NCBI GenBank assembly: GCA_050115555.1
Contig: JASFQI010000271.1
Location: 1 to 6,848, forward strand
Source of the DNA: JASFQI01 sp050115555
GTDB taxonomy: Bacteria; Desulfobacterota; DSM-4660; Desulfatiglandales; HGW-15
Reading direction: 5' to 3'
DNA length: 6,848 bases
Shown here: in pieces, positions 6,076-6,848 of the stretch
Numbering within the stretch: the stretch's first letter is position 1
Layout of the letters: each line of letters opens with the position of its first letter
Notes under the pieces: generated by a model
What the model saw: only the letters and a program-made list of their open reading frames with translations
Database searches by the model: none
What the model was told of the DNA's origin: nothing
Translations under genes and position numbers: made by a program

Positions 6076-6120
6076 CGGAAGGTTCACATCCTTCGCCCGG
6101 GTTCCGTTGAGGGGGAAAGA

Positions 6121-6513
6121 TCAGCGTTTGGAGTACTGGTACCGGGCCCTGGCTCCGGGCTGTCCGTATTTCTTGCGTTCCTTCATGCGGGGATCCCGCG
6201 TCAGGAGCGAGGCCTTTTTGAGAGAGACCCTCAAGTCCGGGTTCACGTCAACGAGGGCGCGGGTGATTCCATGACGGATGGCTCCGGCCTGGCCGGAATG
6301 CCCGCTGCCCCGGACGTTCACGTTGATGTCGTACTTACCGATCTGGTCGGTCAGTTCCAGCGGCTGCTTGACCAGGAGGCGGTCCGCCTCACGGGAGAAG
6401 TACTCATCCAGGGGCTTCTTGTTCACCGTGATCAGGCCTTGGCCGGGCCGCAGCCAGATGCGGGCGACCGCGGTTTTTCGTTTCCCTACAGCGTGGTATG
6501 CCTGTTCTGCCAT
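6121..6513 (-). CDS. rpsI: 30S ribosomal protein S9 (uS9)
   Basis: S9 sits in the head of the small ribosomal subunit, and its C-terminal tail reaches the P-site tRNA. The 130 residues are the usual length and the protein is complete. GKRKTAVARI (10-19), the GxGxxxVN-like segment PGQGLITVNKKP, VRGSGHSGQAGAIRHGI (about 68-84), the LLTRDPRMKERKKYG segment and the invariant YSKR-type end (QYSKR) are all present. The ATG follows the rplM stop directly (TAAATG), with GGAG six bases upstream inside the end of rplM. The pair is thus tightly coupled, as is usual for the conserved L13-S9 operon. An intrinsic terminator follows. Confidence 0.98.
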   Translation of the reverse strand: MAEQAYHAVGKRKTAVARIWLRPGQGLITVNKKPLDEYFSREADRLLVKQPLELTDQIGKYDINVNVRGSGHSGQAGAIRHGITRALVDVNPDLRVSLKKASLLTRDPRMKERKKYGQPGARARYQYSKR

Positions 6514-6848
6514 TTAGATCTCCAGTTTTTCCGGTTTTTGGGCCTGATGAGGGTGGTCCGGTCCGGCATAGATTTTCAGTTTCTTGAGCTGGCGCCGCCC
6601 CAAGCTGTTCTTGGGCAGCATGCGCCGGACCGCAAGGCGCACGATTTCCTCGGGCTTGGTTTCCAGCATTTTGCGGGCGGATGTCTTTGTCAGGCCCCCC
6701 TGGTACCCGCTGTGCCGGTAATAGAACTTCTGGTCCCACTTCGCCCCGGTCATGGCCACCTTGTCCGCGTTCACCACCACAATGAAATCCCCTGTATCGG
6801 CGTGGGGCGTAAAGATGGGCTTATGCTTCCCGCGAAGGCGCAAGGCGA
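6514..6848 (-). CDS. rplM: 50S ribosomal protein L13 (uL13), 5' end outside the window
   Basis: L13 is an early-assembly protein of the large ribosomal subunit. About 111 C-terminal residues are visible, with the family signatures LRGKHKPIFTPH, DTGDFIVVVNADKVAMTG, KFYYRHSGYQGG, RMLPKNSLGR and KLKIYAGPDHPHQAQKPE. Complete L13 is about 142 residues and these motifs normally start about 35 residues in, so the gene continues past the right edge. The TTG at 6841-6843 is an internal Leu codon, not a start. It is the first gene of the rplM-rpsI operon; its promoter lies outside the window. Confidence 0.96.
   Translation of the reverse strand, partial: ALRLRGKHKPIFTPHADTGDFIVVVNADKVAMTGAKWDQKFYYRHSGYQGGLTKTSARKMLETKPEEIVRLAVRRMLPKNSLGRRQLKKLKIYAGPDHPHQAQKPEKLEI

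Noticed and set aside
6841..6843. TTG as the start codon of rplM
   Set aside because: It would remove about 35 conserved N-terminal residues of L13. The frame is open to the window edge, so this is an internal Leu codon.

Overview
The window is a GC-rich bacterial chromosomal segment, densely packed with mostly housekeeping genes. The gene mix fits an anaerobic bacterium of the former Deltaproteobacteria (Desulfobacterota): an AmmeMemoRadiSam-type radical SAM enzyme, a fused NAD(P)HX repair enzyme, and the style of the ribosomal proteins and TruA. This placement is an impression from protein style, not a phylogenetic result. I see no IS element, CRISPR array, tRNA, rRNA or phage gene.

Layout. 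A small, unrecognised, helix-rich acidic protein (9-338, +) converges on a minus-strand pair transcribed leftward: the bifunctional NAD(P)H-hydrate repair enzyme nnr (1249-2823), then a TIM-barrel amidohydrolase (372-1241) only 7 bp downstream. A divergent intergenic region of about 175 bp (2824-2998) carries a good sigma70-like promoter for the rightward unit and a weak candidate for nnr. The rightward unit is a class I SAM-dependent methyltransferase, whose 3' end overlaps the start of an AmrS-type radical SAM gene (3834-4847) by 23 bp.

The stretch 4848-5015 is the most structured non-coding part. It has an extended -10 promoter candidate, a small hairpin, and a 15-bp GC-rich hairpin with a T-run that ends directly before the Shine-Dalgarno sequence of a 64-aa protein (5016-5210). 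The small hairpin shares bases with the large one, so only one can form. This looks like either an attenuated leader or a small RNA placed directly upstream of the gene. The 64-aa protein recalls the N-terminal half of MucR/Ros regulators but has no cysteines, so it lacks the zinc-finger half.

The right end is a minus-strand block: rplM (L13, cut by the window edge), rpsI (S9) joined to it as TAAATG, an intrinsic terminator, and then truA. TruA converges on the 64-aa gene with 5 bp between stop codons. Leftward transcription past truA would run antisense through the small gene until the two-way hairpin.

Together the genes cover translation (L13, S9, tRNA pseudouridylation), metabolite repair (NAD(P)HX) and a methyltransferase/radical SAM pair of unknown role. 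The best leads for something undescribed are the structured leader with its small protein, and the coupled methyltransferase-AmrS pair.
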